A stretch of DNA of 64,000 nucleotides from Flavobacteriaceae bacterium UBA7302 (GTDB lineage: Bacteria; Bacteroidota; Bacteroidia; Flavobacteriales; Flavobacteriaceae). Of this stretch, positions 36,652 to 43,709 are shown piece after piece (within the stretch, counting starts at the first letter, position 1; each line of letters opens with the position of its first letter). Position numbers and translations under genes: made by a program. Where the stretch lies: the NCBI GenBank assembly GCA_002471825.1, contig DKQS01000009.1, positions 1-64,000 on the forward strand. The letters are read 5' to 3'. The notes beneath the pieces are model-generated. The model was not told the DNA's origin, ran no database searches, and saw only the letters and a list, made by a program, of their open reading frames with translations.

Positions 36652-37477
36652 CTTTGGTACTCTTTTTAAACATCAACCATAAACCAATCATCACCAAAGG
36701 AATACTCAAAACCTGACCTGTATTGAGTGAATTAAACACCCAATCTTCTCTTCCATCTACCTGAGCTTCCTTTAAAAACTCTATAAAGAATCGCAAAGCC
36801 CAAAGCACGGCCATGAACAAACCGAATAGGAATCCGAGTTGTTTTTTCTTTTCGGTTTTCCAGTAAATGAACCACATCACAAAGAACAAAATCAAATAGC
36901 TAAAAGCTTCATACAGTTGCGTAGGATGTCTGGCGAAATCTTCACCATTAGCCTTAAAGATAACACCAAAGTCGGTGCCTGTTGGTTTCCCAACGATCTC
37001 TGAGTTGAAGAAATTTCCGAATCGGATGAAGAAACCAGCTAAGGCAACCATAATGGCCAATCGATCTAAAATGAATAACCAAGGCTTATTCAAATGCTTT
37101 TTCGCATAAAAGTACATGGCTAGAATGATGGTAATAGCAGCACCGTGACTCGCAAATCCAGTGAATCCGGTAAACTTCCAGGTACCTCCTATTTTTTTAA
37201 AAGGAATGATGATTTCCAATAAATGATTTTGGTAGTAATCCCAGCTGTAGAAAAACACATCCCCCAAACGCATTCCGATCAACATCGAGATGAAGGTATA
37301 CATAAAGAGGTTGTCCATTTTCTCGAGGGGCAATTTGTCCTCGATAAATATTTTTTTCATCAAATAGGTCCCTAATAAAAAGGCCGCAATAAACATCAAG
37401 CTATACCAACGAATGGTAAAAAAGCCAAGGTCTATGCCCAATGAAGGATCCCATTCTATTGCTAAATAATTCATCAT
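36629..37477 (-). CDS. lgt: Prolipoprotein diacylglyceryl transferase (282 aa)
   Basis: Transfers diacylglycerol from phosphatidylglycerol to the lipobox Cys of prolipoproteins in the inner membrane. About seven membrane segments are visible. Conserved parts are WYSLMFIAAFLLG, FTGFASHGAAITI (the H-G signature) and FFIRFGNFFNSEIVGKPT, with the RxGNxxN signature. Also ARHPTQLYEAFSY. It overlaps yidD by 4 bp (ATGA). It would process the GldI and PPIase lipoproteins encoded nearby. Confidence 0.93.
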   Translation of the reverse strand: MMNYLAIEWDPSLGIDLGFFTIRWYSLMFIAAFLLGTYLMKKIFIEDKLPLEKMDNLFMYTFISMLIGMRLGDVFFYSWDYYQNHLLEIIIPFKKIGGTWKFTGFTGFASHGAAITIILAMYFYAKKHLNKPWLFILDRLAIMVALAGFFIRFGNFFNSEIVGKPTGTDFGVIFKANGEDFARHPTQLYEAFSYLILFFVMWFIYWKTEKKKQLGFLFGLFMAVLWALRFFIEFLKEAQVDGREDWVFNSLNTGQVLSIPLVMIGLWLMFKKSTKDAGTVKK

Positions 37478-37716
37478 TTGTTATGTTTTTCTGGCACCGG
37501 ATCATATCCACTTCCACCCCAAGGATTGCAACTTACAATTCTTTTTAGAGCTAACCAACCGCCTCGAAACAAACCGTGTGTTTTAAGCGCTTCCAACGAA
37601 TATTGAGAGCAAGTTGGTGAATATCGACAGGTAGCCGGTGTAAAAGGTGAAATAGCTGTTTGATAAAAGCGAATCAACAGTACAAAAGGGTAAATTAGAA
37701 TTTTCTTTAAAGACAC
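37474..37716 (-). CDS. yidD: Membrane protein insertion efficiency factor YidD (80 aa)
   Basis: Small membrane-associated protein that aids YidC-dependent insertion. All hallmark Cys and motifs are present: LIRFYQTAISPF, CRYSPTCSQYSLEAL, GGWLALKRIVSCNPWGGSGYDPVP. Length is normal. It sits 12 bp after cysS and overlaps lgt by 4 bp, a tight operon. Confidence 0.95.
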   Translation of the reverse strand: MSLKKILIYPFVLLIRFYQTAISPFTPATCRYSPTCSQYSLEALKTHGLFRGGWLALKRIVSCNPWGGSGYDPVPEKHNK

Positions 37717-37728
37717 CTTAGAAGATTA

Positions 37729-39207
37729 TTAATTAACCGAGAAGGTTGTTCCTTCCCTACCGTCTTTCAATTGAATTCCCAATTCCGCTAATTCATCGCG
37801 TATTTGATCCGATAAAGCCCAATCTTTATTATCCCGTGCTTCTTTTCTTAATTTTATCAACAATTCAACCGCACCGTTTAATTTATCTGACTTGTTATCG
37901 GTTGTGTCATCCATTAACCCAAGAACATCATAGGCAAAAGCTTCCATCTTAGATTTTAACAGTGCTAAATCTTCTGCATTAAGTGATGCCTTATTGGTCT
38001 TCATTTGGTTGATCAACTTAACCGCTTCGAATAAATTGGATATCAATACTGGTGTATTAAAATCGTCATTCATGGCAGCGTAACAAGCGTCCACCCATGA
38101 TTGTACATCAAAGCTTGACGTTTTTCCAGCTTGAGCGCTTTCCAAATATTTCAAGGCTTCCATTAATTTGGAATGTCCTTTTTCCGCAGCAATTAAGGCC
38201 TCTCCTGAAAAATCCAAAACACTTCTGTAATTGGCTTGCATGATAAAGAATCGAACCACACTGGCTGAAAAAGCCTTCGGAAGGATATCATTTTCTCCAG
38301 AAAGAATTTGATTCGGAAGAATGTAATTTCCTGTTGATTTGGCCATTTTTTGGCTGTTCAATAACAACATATTGGTATGCATCCAATAGTTCACTGGTTT
38401 GATACCACTACATGTCTGAGATTGCGCGATTTCACATTCGTGGTGTGGAAATTTCAAATCCATTCCCCCTCCATGAATATCAAACTGTTCGCCTAAATAT
38501 TTGGTACTCATTACTGAACACTCCAAATGCCATCCAGGAAAACCATCGCTCCAAGGGGATGGCCATCGCATGATGTGCTTCTCATCAGCCTTTTTCCACA
38601 AAGCAAAATCTTGCGGATTCTTTTTGTCGGACTGACCGTCTAAGGTTCTTGTATTGTGAATGAGGTCCTCAATTTTTCGTCCAGATAGAATTCCGTAATG
38701 ATTGGCCTCGTTGTATTTTAAAACATCAAAATACACAGATCCGTTTACCTCATAAGCAAATCCTTTGTCAAGTATTTCTTTGATCATTTCGATTTGCTCC
38801 ACAATATGCCCCGTAGCAGTTGGCTCAATACTTGGAGGTAAAAAGTTGTAGTTCTTTAAAACATCATGAAAGTCAACCGTATACATTTGAACCACTTCCA
38901 TGGGTTCAATTTGTTCGAGTCTTGCTTTTTTAGAAATACGATCTTCTCCTTCATCTGCATCATTTTCCAAATGCCCAGCATCGGTAATATTTCGCACATA
39001 ACGTACTTTATAACCCAAATGCAATAGGTATCTGTAGACGATATCGAAAAACATAAAGGTTCTGACATTTCCAAGATGCGCATTGCTGTACACTGTCGGT
39101 CCACATACATACATTCCAACATAACCTTCGGTTAGCGGTTTGAAATCCTCCTTGGATTTGGAAAGGGAATTGTAAATCTTGAGCTGATTATTTTTGTATA
39201 ACTCCAT
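37729..39207 (-). CDS. cysS: Cysteinyl-tRNA synthetase (492 aa)
   Basis: Class I aminoacyl-tRNA synthetase. Zn/Cys recognition motif MYVCGPTVYSNAHLGN (Cys35, HIGH-like AHLGN at 43-47), HLECSVMS, FPHHECEIAQSQ and the KMAKS loop (NSQKMAKSTGNY) are intact. The C-terminal DALR-type helical domain ends with LAELGIQLKDGREGTTF. Length is normal. First gene of the operon with yidD, lgt and a DUF6787-like gene. A 14-bp palindrome lies 15-28 bp upstream of the ATG. Confidence 0.96.
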   Translation of the reverse strand: MELYKNNQLKIYNSLSKSKEDFKPLTEGYVGMYVCGPTVYSNAHLGNVRTFMFFDIVYRYLLHLGYKVRYVRNITDAGHLENDADEGEDRISKKARLEQIEPMEVVQMYTVDFHDVLKNYNFLPPSIEPTATGHIVEQIEMIKEILDKGFAYEVNGSVYFDVLKYNEANHYGILSGRKIEDLIHNTRTLDGQSDKKNPQDFALWKKADEKHIMRWPSPWSDGFPGWHLECSVMSTKYLGEQFDIHGGGMDLKFPHHECEIAQSQTCSGIKPVNYWMHTNMLLLNSQKMAKSTGNYILPNQILSGENDILPKAFSASVVRFFIMQANYRSVLDFSGEALIAAEKGHSKLMEALKYLESAQAGKTSSFDVQSWVDACYAAMNDDFNTPVLISNLFEAVKLINQMKTNKASLNAEDLALLKSKMEAFAYDVLGLMDDTTDNKSDKLNGAVELLIKLRKEARDNKDWALSDQIRDELAELGIQLKDGREGTTFSVN

Positions 39208-39221
39208 TAAAAAAGCGTCTC

Positions 39222-39235
39222 TTATCGGCCGATAA
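39222..39235. promoter_or_regulatory. 14-bp perfect palindrome upstream of cysS
   Basis: TTATCGGCCGATAA is a perfect inverted repeat with no spacer, 15 bp before the cysS ATG. It is GC-centred in AT-rich surroundings. It could be an operator or an mRNA hairpin near the start codon. Confidence 0.35.
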
Positions 39236-39321
39236 AGATAGGCACTTTATGAAGAATAGGGAAATGGAATTATTGGAAGTTTCTTTAAGGAAATCCTAAA
39301 GTATCATCGCATACAAATCAC

Positions 39322-40752
39322 TTAGTTTTTCAAAACAAGCTGACTGTATTTTCCTTTGATCACAAAGTTTTTATCTGACGAATTAATCAGAAAATTGCCA
39401 TTAATTTCTTTTCGTTTATTGTCGCCTAAAGTCATTTTCAAAGCCGCCTTTTCAGGAAATAAGGGTGACTTTTTACCAATATCGAAATTCAGCGGCGCGG
39501 TTATATTTTTCAATCCCAAATGCGCATTTGCATAATCTAGCAACAATCGAAAGGATGCATAGTCGGAAGTGATTTCATCAATGGATAAATCGCCAAATTT
39601 ATGAGTAATGTTCACATTTTGATTCACCTTATTGATCTTTACCCCCGAAGAACTATTGGACAATTTGGCATTTGTAACTGATGCAATGGTTGCATCAGTT
39701 ACATTGTTTAAAAATAAGTTACAAGCATTCAAATCTTGAATAGTCACTGGCGAATAGTAGATTTTTAAATCTCCACCAGCCAAGGCGTTTGCATCAAATG
39801 CCCCATATCTCACGCTACCATAGGCCACCGTATTTGGAAGTTTAACCTTACAATGACGGGTGTTTAAATTAAAGGTCGCTTTCTTAGGTACTTTGATTTC
39901 AATTCTTTTTTTGATTTTTACTTTCTTACCGTCAATGGTAATGCTGTTTTGATCGGCAGAATAATTCAATTTCAGCTTTTTAAGTTCAGCTTTGGCCTTT
40001 TCCAAGGATTCTCTGATTTTTTGCTTATCGATCTTGATTTTCATTCGATTTTCTTCAATCTGCTTGCGAATTTCCTCTCGCGACTTGGCCAAATCCTTGC
40101 GCATTTTCTCTTTATCGAACTTCATTTTCTCCTTGAGCTTTTTATACTCTTTGGATTTTTTGAACTTCTCCCAGTCTTTCTTTGATTTAATTTCAATTTT
40201 ATTATCTCCGTCTTTGTAGGTGAAATTGTAATCTCCGTCTTTACCTACCCAAGAGTCAAAATCTTTCAATACCTCTAAAGACTCCAAACTTTCTAGTCCT
40301 TCAAGAACTTTCAGATCTTTGAAATCGAAGTCAAAGTCAAAATTCATTTCTGGTAATACAATGGCATCAAAGTTTTCAAAATCTATGTCTGGCATTACGA
40401 AGTTTTGATCGTTAAAAAAGACAAAGTCGTTCTTAAACGGGAAACGATTGTTACCCTTCGCTGTAATCTTTACTTTCGATTTGTTTCCTAAAGCTTCGAA
40501 ATTCCAATTCTTAAAGTATTTCTCAGCCTCTTTTTTGTCCAATCCTTCAATTTCGATAAAGGCATTTACCTGCACTTGATTCTTAGACCATGTGGTTACA
40601 TTGATCTCTGCATTCGATGCGTTGATTTCAACCTCTACATCTTTTTGGACGTTGAAAGTATCTGAATATTTCTTATCGAATTTTTGCCCGAAACTCTGTC
40701 CAGCCATGACAATGGATAGACATACTACGAACAATTTAAACCTGTTTTTCAT
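39322..40752 (-). CDS. Exported, highly charged protein with beta-helix-like C-terminus, DUF4097-like (476 aa)
   Basis: Signal peptide (MKNRFKLFVVCLSIVMAGQSFG) is followed by a head resembling putative adhesin/DUF4097 proteins (VEVEINASNAEINVTTWSKNQVQV). Next comes an acidic segment rich in Asp and Phe (about 125-170), and a Lys/Glu-rich coiled coil (about 185-265, KKLKEKMKFDKEKMRKDL and following). The C-terminal repeats (about 285-476, FNLNTRHCKVKLPN, LNNVTDATIASVTNAKLSN) look like a short beta-solenoid. Third gene of an ECF sigma/regulator operon (17-bp overlap with the second). Function unknown; the operon context suggests an envelope-stress or surface role. Confidence 0.72.
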   Translation of the reverse strand: MKNRFKLFVVCLSIVMAGQSFGQKFDKKYSDTFNVQKDVEVEINASNAEINVTTWSKNQVQVNAFIEIEGLDKKEAEKYFKNWNFEALGNKSKVKITAKGNNRFPFKNDFVFFNDQNFVMPDIDFENFDAIVLPEMNFDFDFDFKDLKVLEGLESLESLEVLKDFDSWVGKDGDYNFTYKDGDNKIEIKSKKDWEKFKKSKEYKKLKEKMKFDKEKMRKDLAKSREEIRKQIEENRMKIKIDKQKIRESLEKAKAELKKLKLNYSADQNSITIDGKKVKIKKRIEIKVPKKATFNLNTRHCKVKLPNTVAYGSVRYGAFDANALAGGDLKIYYSPVTIQDLNACNLFLNNVTDATIASVTNAKLSNSSSGVKINKVNQNVNITHKFGDLSIDEITSDYASFRLLLDYANAHLGLKNITAPLNFDIGKKSPLFPEKAALKMTLGDNKRKEINGNFLINSSDKNFVIKGKYSQLVLKN

Positions 40753-41299
40753 TTTGTTTTGTGTTTAACGTATTTAACTTTTTTAATTGGTCTTGTAAAC
40801 GTTGCAACAGTTGTAGGCGTAATTGTAAATTACGGATTAATGCATCTATAGTAACATCGTTAACTCCTTTTGTATTGAGCTCTTGAGTTAACGATTTATA
40901 CTCTTTTGTTAATTCAGCAATTTTAATCAAGTAGCTATCTACCAGATCTTTATGCTCGTCATTTAACTCCAAATCACTAATAGCTAAATTGATACTATTC
41001 ATGTAATAGCTCTCAATGGTATTCAATTCTGGAGAAATTTTTCCCAGAGTAATTTGATTGTCTGTTTTGGTGTCTTCTACAGGTTTTTCACCTGGAAAAA
41101 ACTGACTTGCCAAGAAAATCAACAAGGCAATAGAAGCCGCAAAGGACAACCAATTTGAATAGGATGGTTTGGACCTTTCAATCTTCTTGTCATGCAATTC
41201 CTTTTGAAGCAAGTTTTCAAATTTGCCTTGATGATTGTCTGATAATTTGGCGTTATCATCCTTGTAATCATTACATAAATCTCTAATATCTTGCTGCAT
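40736..41299 (-). CDS. Single-pass membrane protein, putative anti-sigma factor (187 aa)
   Basis: Cytosolic N-terminus (MQQDIRDLCNDYKDDNAKLSDNHQGKFENLLQKELH), one membrane segment (about 65-83, WLSFAASIALLIFLASQFF), then a periplasmic helical region with a coiled-coil tail (RLQLLQRLQDQLKKLNTLN). This topology, together with a 17-bp overlap with the ECF sigma gene, fits an anti-sigma factor. No classic zinc-binding HxxxCxxC motif is visible, so it would be a non-ZAS type. Confidence 0.68.
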   Translation of the reverse strand: MQQDIRDLCNDYKDDNAKLSDNHQGKFENLLQKELHDKKIERSKPSYSNWLSFAASIALLIFLASQFFPGEKPVEDTKTDNQITLGKISPELNTIESYYMNSINLAISDLELNDEHKDLVDSYLIKIAELTKEYKSLTQELNTKGVNDVTIDALIRNLQLRLQLLQRLQDQLKKLNTLNTKQNEKQV

Positions 41300-41834
41300 A
41301 ACTAGTAGATTTTAATTTTTCTTTTAATATTCTTTTCCCTCGTAACAAATGCGTTCGAGAGGTATTGGAGCTTATGCCCAATATTTGCGATATTTCTTCG
41401 TGATCATAACCTTCAAACAAATACAGTGATAACACCAATCTGTATTTTTCCTTAATGTCCTCCATCGCAGATTTAATATCATTTACCGTGATGGTACTGT
41501 CCACTTTCCAATCTTCATCGTCCACCACTCTTAAAGTTTCCTCATTCATGGAGATCAATTCTAACTTCTTCTTTTTCAATGCATCAATACTTTGATTGAT
41601 GACAATTTTCTTTAACCAAGCACCGAAAGGGACTTCATTTCGATAACTTTTGATGTTTTTAAAAGCTTTTATAAAAGCCTCTTGCATGACATCCTCGGCT
41701 AAAAAAGAATCATTCACATAGCGATTTGCAATCACAAACATAGCTTGGCAATACAAATTGTATAGCTGCATTTGGGCCTTAGCACTATTCAAACGGCACT
41801 GGTCTATGATGGTTTGGTGTGGTTGATCCGCCAA
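41283..41834 (-). CDS. ECF RNA polymerase sigma-70 factor (183 aa)
   Basis: Alternative sigma factor of the extracytoplasmic-function group. Region 2 (about 25-95) has AEDVMQEAFIKAFKNIKSYRNEVPFGAWLKKIVINQSID. Region 4 (about 125-178) has EKYRLVLSLYLFEGYDHEEISQILGISSNTSRTHLLRGKRILK, a clear helix-turn-helix. Regions 1 and 3 are absent as expected. It heads an operon with the putative anti-sigma factor and the charged exported protein, which are likely its regulator and target. Confidence 0.92.
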   Translation of the reverse strand: MADQPHQTIIDQCRLNSAKAQMQLYNLYCQAMFVIANRYVNDSFLAEDVMQEAFIKAFKNIKSYRNEVPFGAWLKKIVINQSIDALKKKKLELISMNEETLRVVDDEDWKVDSTITVNDIKSAMEDIKEKYRLVLSLYLFEGYDHEEISQILGISSNTSRTHLLRGKRILKEKLKSTSYAARY

Positions 41835-41919
41835 TGTTTTCTTAATTAGTTATCTTAAATACGAATGGATTTTCGAAGTGTTGCAAAATTTATAATTAAA
41901 TTTACATATTCTCATTCAT

Positions 41920-42987
41920 ATGGATAAAAAGTCATCGGCATTAGAAGAAAAAGACGGAGTGATCAAGCCACCCACCACACAAAAAAAGGGTATTGACATC
42001 ATTAAAAGGAAAAGAGCCAAAAAGAATTCTGTTGGTGAATATGTTTCTAAAATTATAGAAGGAGATATCACTTTTTTGAGCAAGGCTATTACGCTCATTG
42101 AAAGCACCAATCCGAAGCATCAAAAACTCGCCAATGAAATTGTAGAACAATGCCTACCCCATGCGTATCAATCCATTCGAATAGGCATTACAGGGGTTCC
42201 TGGAGTCGGTAAAAGTACCTTTATCGAAGCTTTTGGAAAGCACCTTACGTCCATCGGAAAGAAAATTGCAGTATTGGCAGTGGATCCCAGTAGCACCGTA
42301 AACAAGGGCAGTATTCTGGGTGATAAAACACGGATGGAAGAACTCGTGACCGATAAAAATGCGTTTATAAGACCTTCGCCTTCTGGAAGCACATTGGGCG
42401 GGGTAGCCCGAAAAACGAGAGAAACCATAGTATTGTGTGAAGCGGCTGGATTTGACACCATTATTATCGAAACGGTGGGAGTTGGCCAATCGGAAACCAT
42501 GGTGCATTCGATGGTAGACTTTTTCTTATTGCTAAAGTTAGCCGGAGCGGGTGATGAATTGCAGGGCATCAAAAGGGGCATCATAGAAATGGCAGATGCT
42601 ATTGTGATCAACAAGGCCGATTCCGGAAATGAAAAGAACACAAAACTCGCAAAAGTAGAGTTCAATCGAGCGCTACATTTATATCCTTTAAAAGAGAGTA
42701 ACTGGCAGCCAAAGGTTTTGACAGCTAGTGCTTTGCACAATAAAGGAATTGAAGAAGTATACCAAATGATTTCGGAATATTTAAGTCTAACCAATGAGAA
42801 TGGTTATTTCGATTCCAAAAGAAACGAACAAAACAAATTCTGGCTATTTAGCACCATTGAAGAACAGCTGAAATCCAATTTTTACCACAATCCGAAGGTA
42901 AAAGAATTACTTACAGAGGAAATTCAAAAGCTCGAAAGCGGGAAAACAACTCCTTTTAACGCAGCCAAAAGATTACTTGATTTATAA
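41920..42987 (+). CDS. meaB: MeaB/ArgK-type P-loop GTPase (355 aa)
   Basis: G3E-family GTPase that loads and protects adenosylcobalamin-dependent methylmalonyl-CoA mutase. Walker A GVPGVGKST (92-100), VDPSSTVNKGSILGDKTRM, SGSTLGGVARKTRE, IIETVGVGQSE and ADAIVINKAD are all intact. The charged N-terminal extension is typical. No mutase gene is in the window. Its stop codon overlaps the start of the next gene by 1 bp (TAATG), so the two are co-translated. Confidence 0.93.
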   Translation: MDKKSSALEEKDGVIKPPTTQKKGIDIIKRKRAKKNSVGEYVSKIIEGDITFLSKAITLIESTNPKHQKLANEIVEQCLPHAYQSIRIGITGVPGVGKSTFIEAFGKHLTSIGKKIAVLAVDPSSTVNKGSILGDKTRMEELVTDKNAFIRPSPSGSTLGGVARKTRETIVLCEAAGFDTIIIETVGVGQSETMVHSMVDFFLLLKLAGAGDELQGIKRGIIEMADAIVINKADSGNEKNTKLAKVEFNRALHLYPLKESNWQPKVLTASALHNKGIEEVYQMISEYLSLTNENGYFDSKRNEQNKFWLFSTIEEQLKSNFYHNPKVKELLTEEIQKLESGKTTPFNAAKRLLDL

Positions 42988-43709
42988 TGATGAAGAAGAT
43001 CCTACTTATTTTTTCATTAGCCCTATTTTCTTTGGGTGTTTATGGACAGGATAAGAAGAATGACCAAGCTATTTATACGTATAAAAAAGGCGATTATTTC
43101 GGAATAGGTAAATGGTATCTAGGTCGTGAAATTGCTTACGTTATGGGCTATGAGGGAATCAGTTGGTTAGAACGTCCCAATCGAGAGGATGAGGAAAAAA
43201 CCTCCATACTTATCAAAAACATGAACATCAAAAAGACCGATTACATTGCTGATATTGGTGCTGGCTCTGGATACCATGTTTTTAAAATGGCTCCACGAGC
43301 GAAGAAAGGAGAAGTCTATGCGGTAGACATACAACCAGAAATGCTTCGGGCTATCTTGATGAATTCACAGTTCGATAAAAATCAGAATATCGAATTGGTT
43401 CAAGGCGCTGAAAAAACAGTGAACTTACCCAAAAAGAAATTCGATAAAATTCTGATGGTGGATGTTTATCACGAATTCAATTATCCCAAGGAAATGATGG
43501 AATCTATTATCGCCTCCCTAAAAGATGATGGAGAAATCTATTTAATCGAGTATCGCATGGAAGATTCGAGTGTTCCGATAAAAAAGGTTCATAAAATGAG
43601 CGAAAAACAAGCGGTAAAGGAAATGAAATTTGTGGGACTCAAGCTCAAAGAAAACATCGACAATCTTCCTTGGCAGCATTGCATGGTTTTTGTAAAAGAC
43701 ACTAACTAA
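42987..43709 (+). CDS. Signal-peptide-bearing class I SAM-dependent methyltransferase (240 aa)
   Basis: Rossmann-fold methyltransferase with motif I IADIGAGSGYHVFKMA (about 88-103), an acidic SAM-ribose residue in YAVDIQPEML and a DVYHEFNYPKEMM motif IV region. The N-terminus (MMKKILLIFSLALFSLGVYGQ) is a convincing Sec signal peptide, which is odd because SAM is cytosolic. It is encoded directly after meaB with a 1-bp overlap and ends 8 bp inside convergent recG. Substrate unknown. Either the hydrophobic start is a membrane anchor or the enzyme is exported and non-catalytic. Confidence 0.8.
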   Translation: MMKKILLIFSLALFSLGVYGQDKKNDQAIYTYKKGDYFGIGKWYLGREIAYVMGYEGISWLERPNREDEEKTSILIKNMNIKKTDYIADIGAGSGYHVFKMAPRAKKGEVYAVDIQPEMLRAILMNSQFDKNQNIELVQGAEKTVNLPKKKFDKILMVDVYHEFNYPKEMMESIIASLKDDGEIYLIEYRMEDSSVPIKKVHKMSEKQAVKEMKFVGLKLKENIDNLPWQHCMVFVKDTN

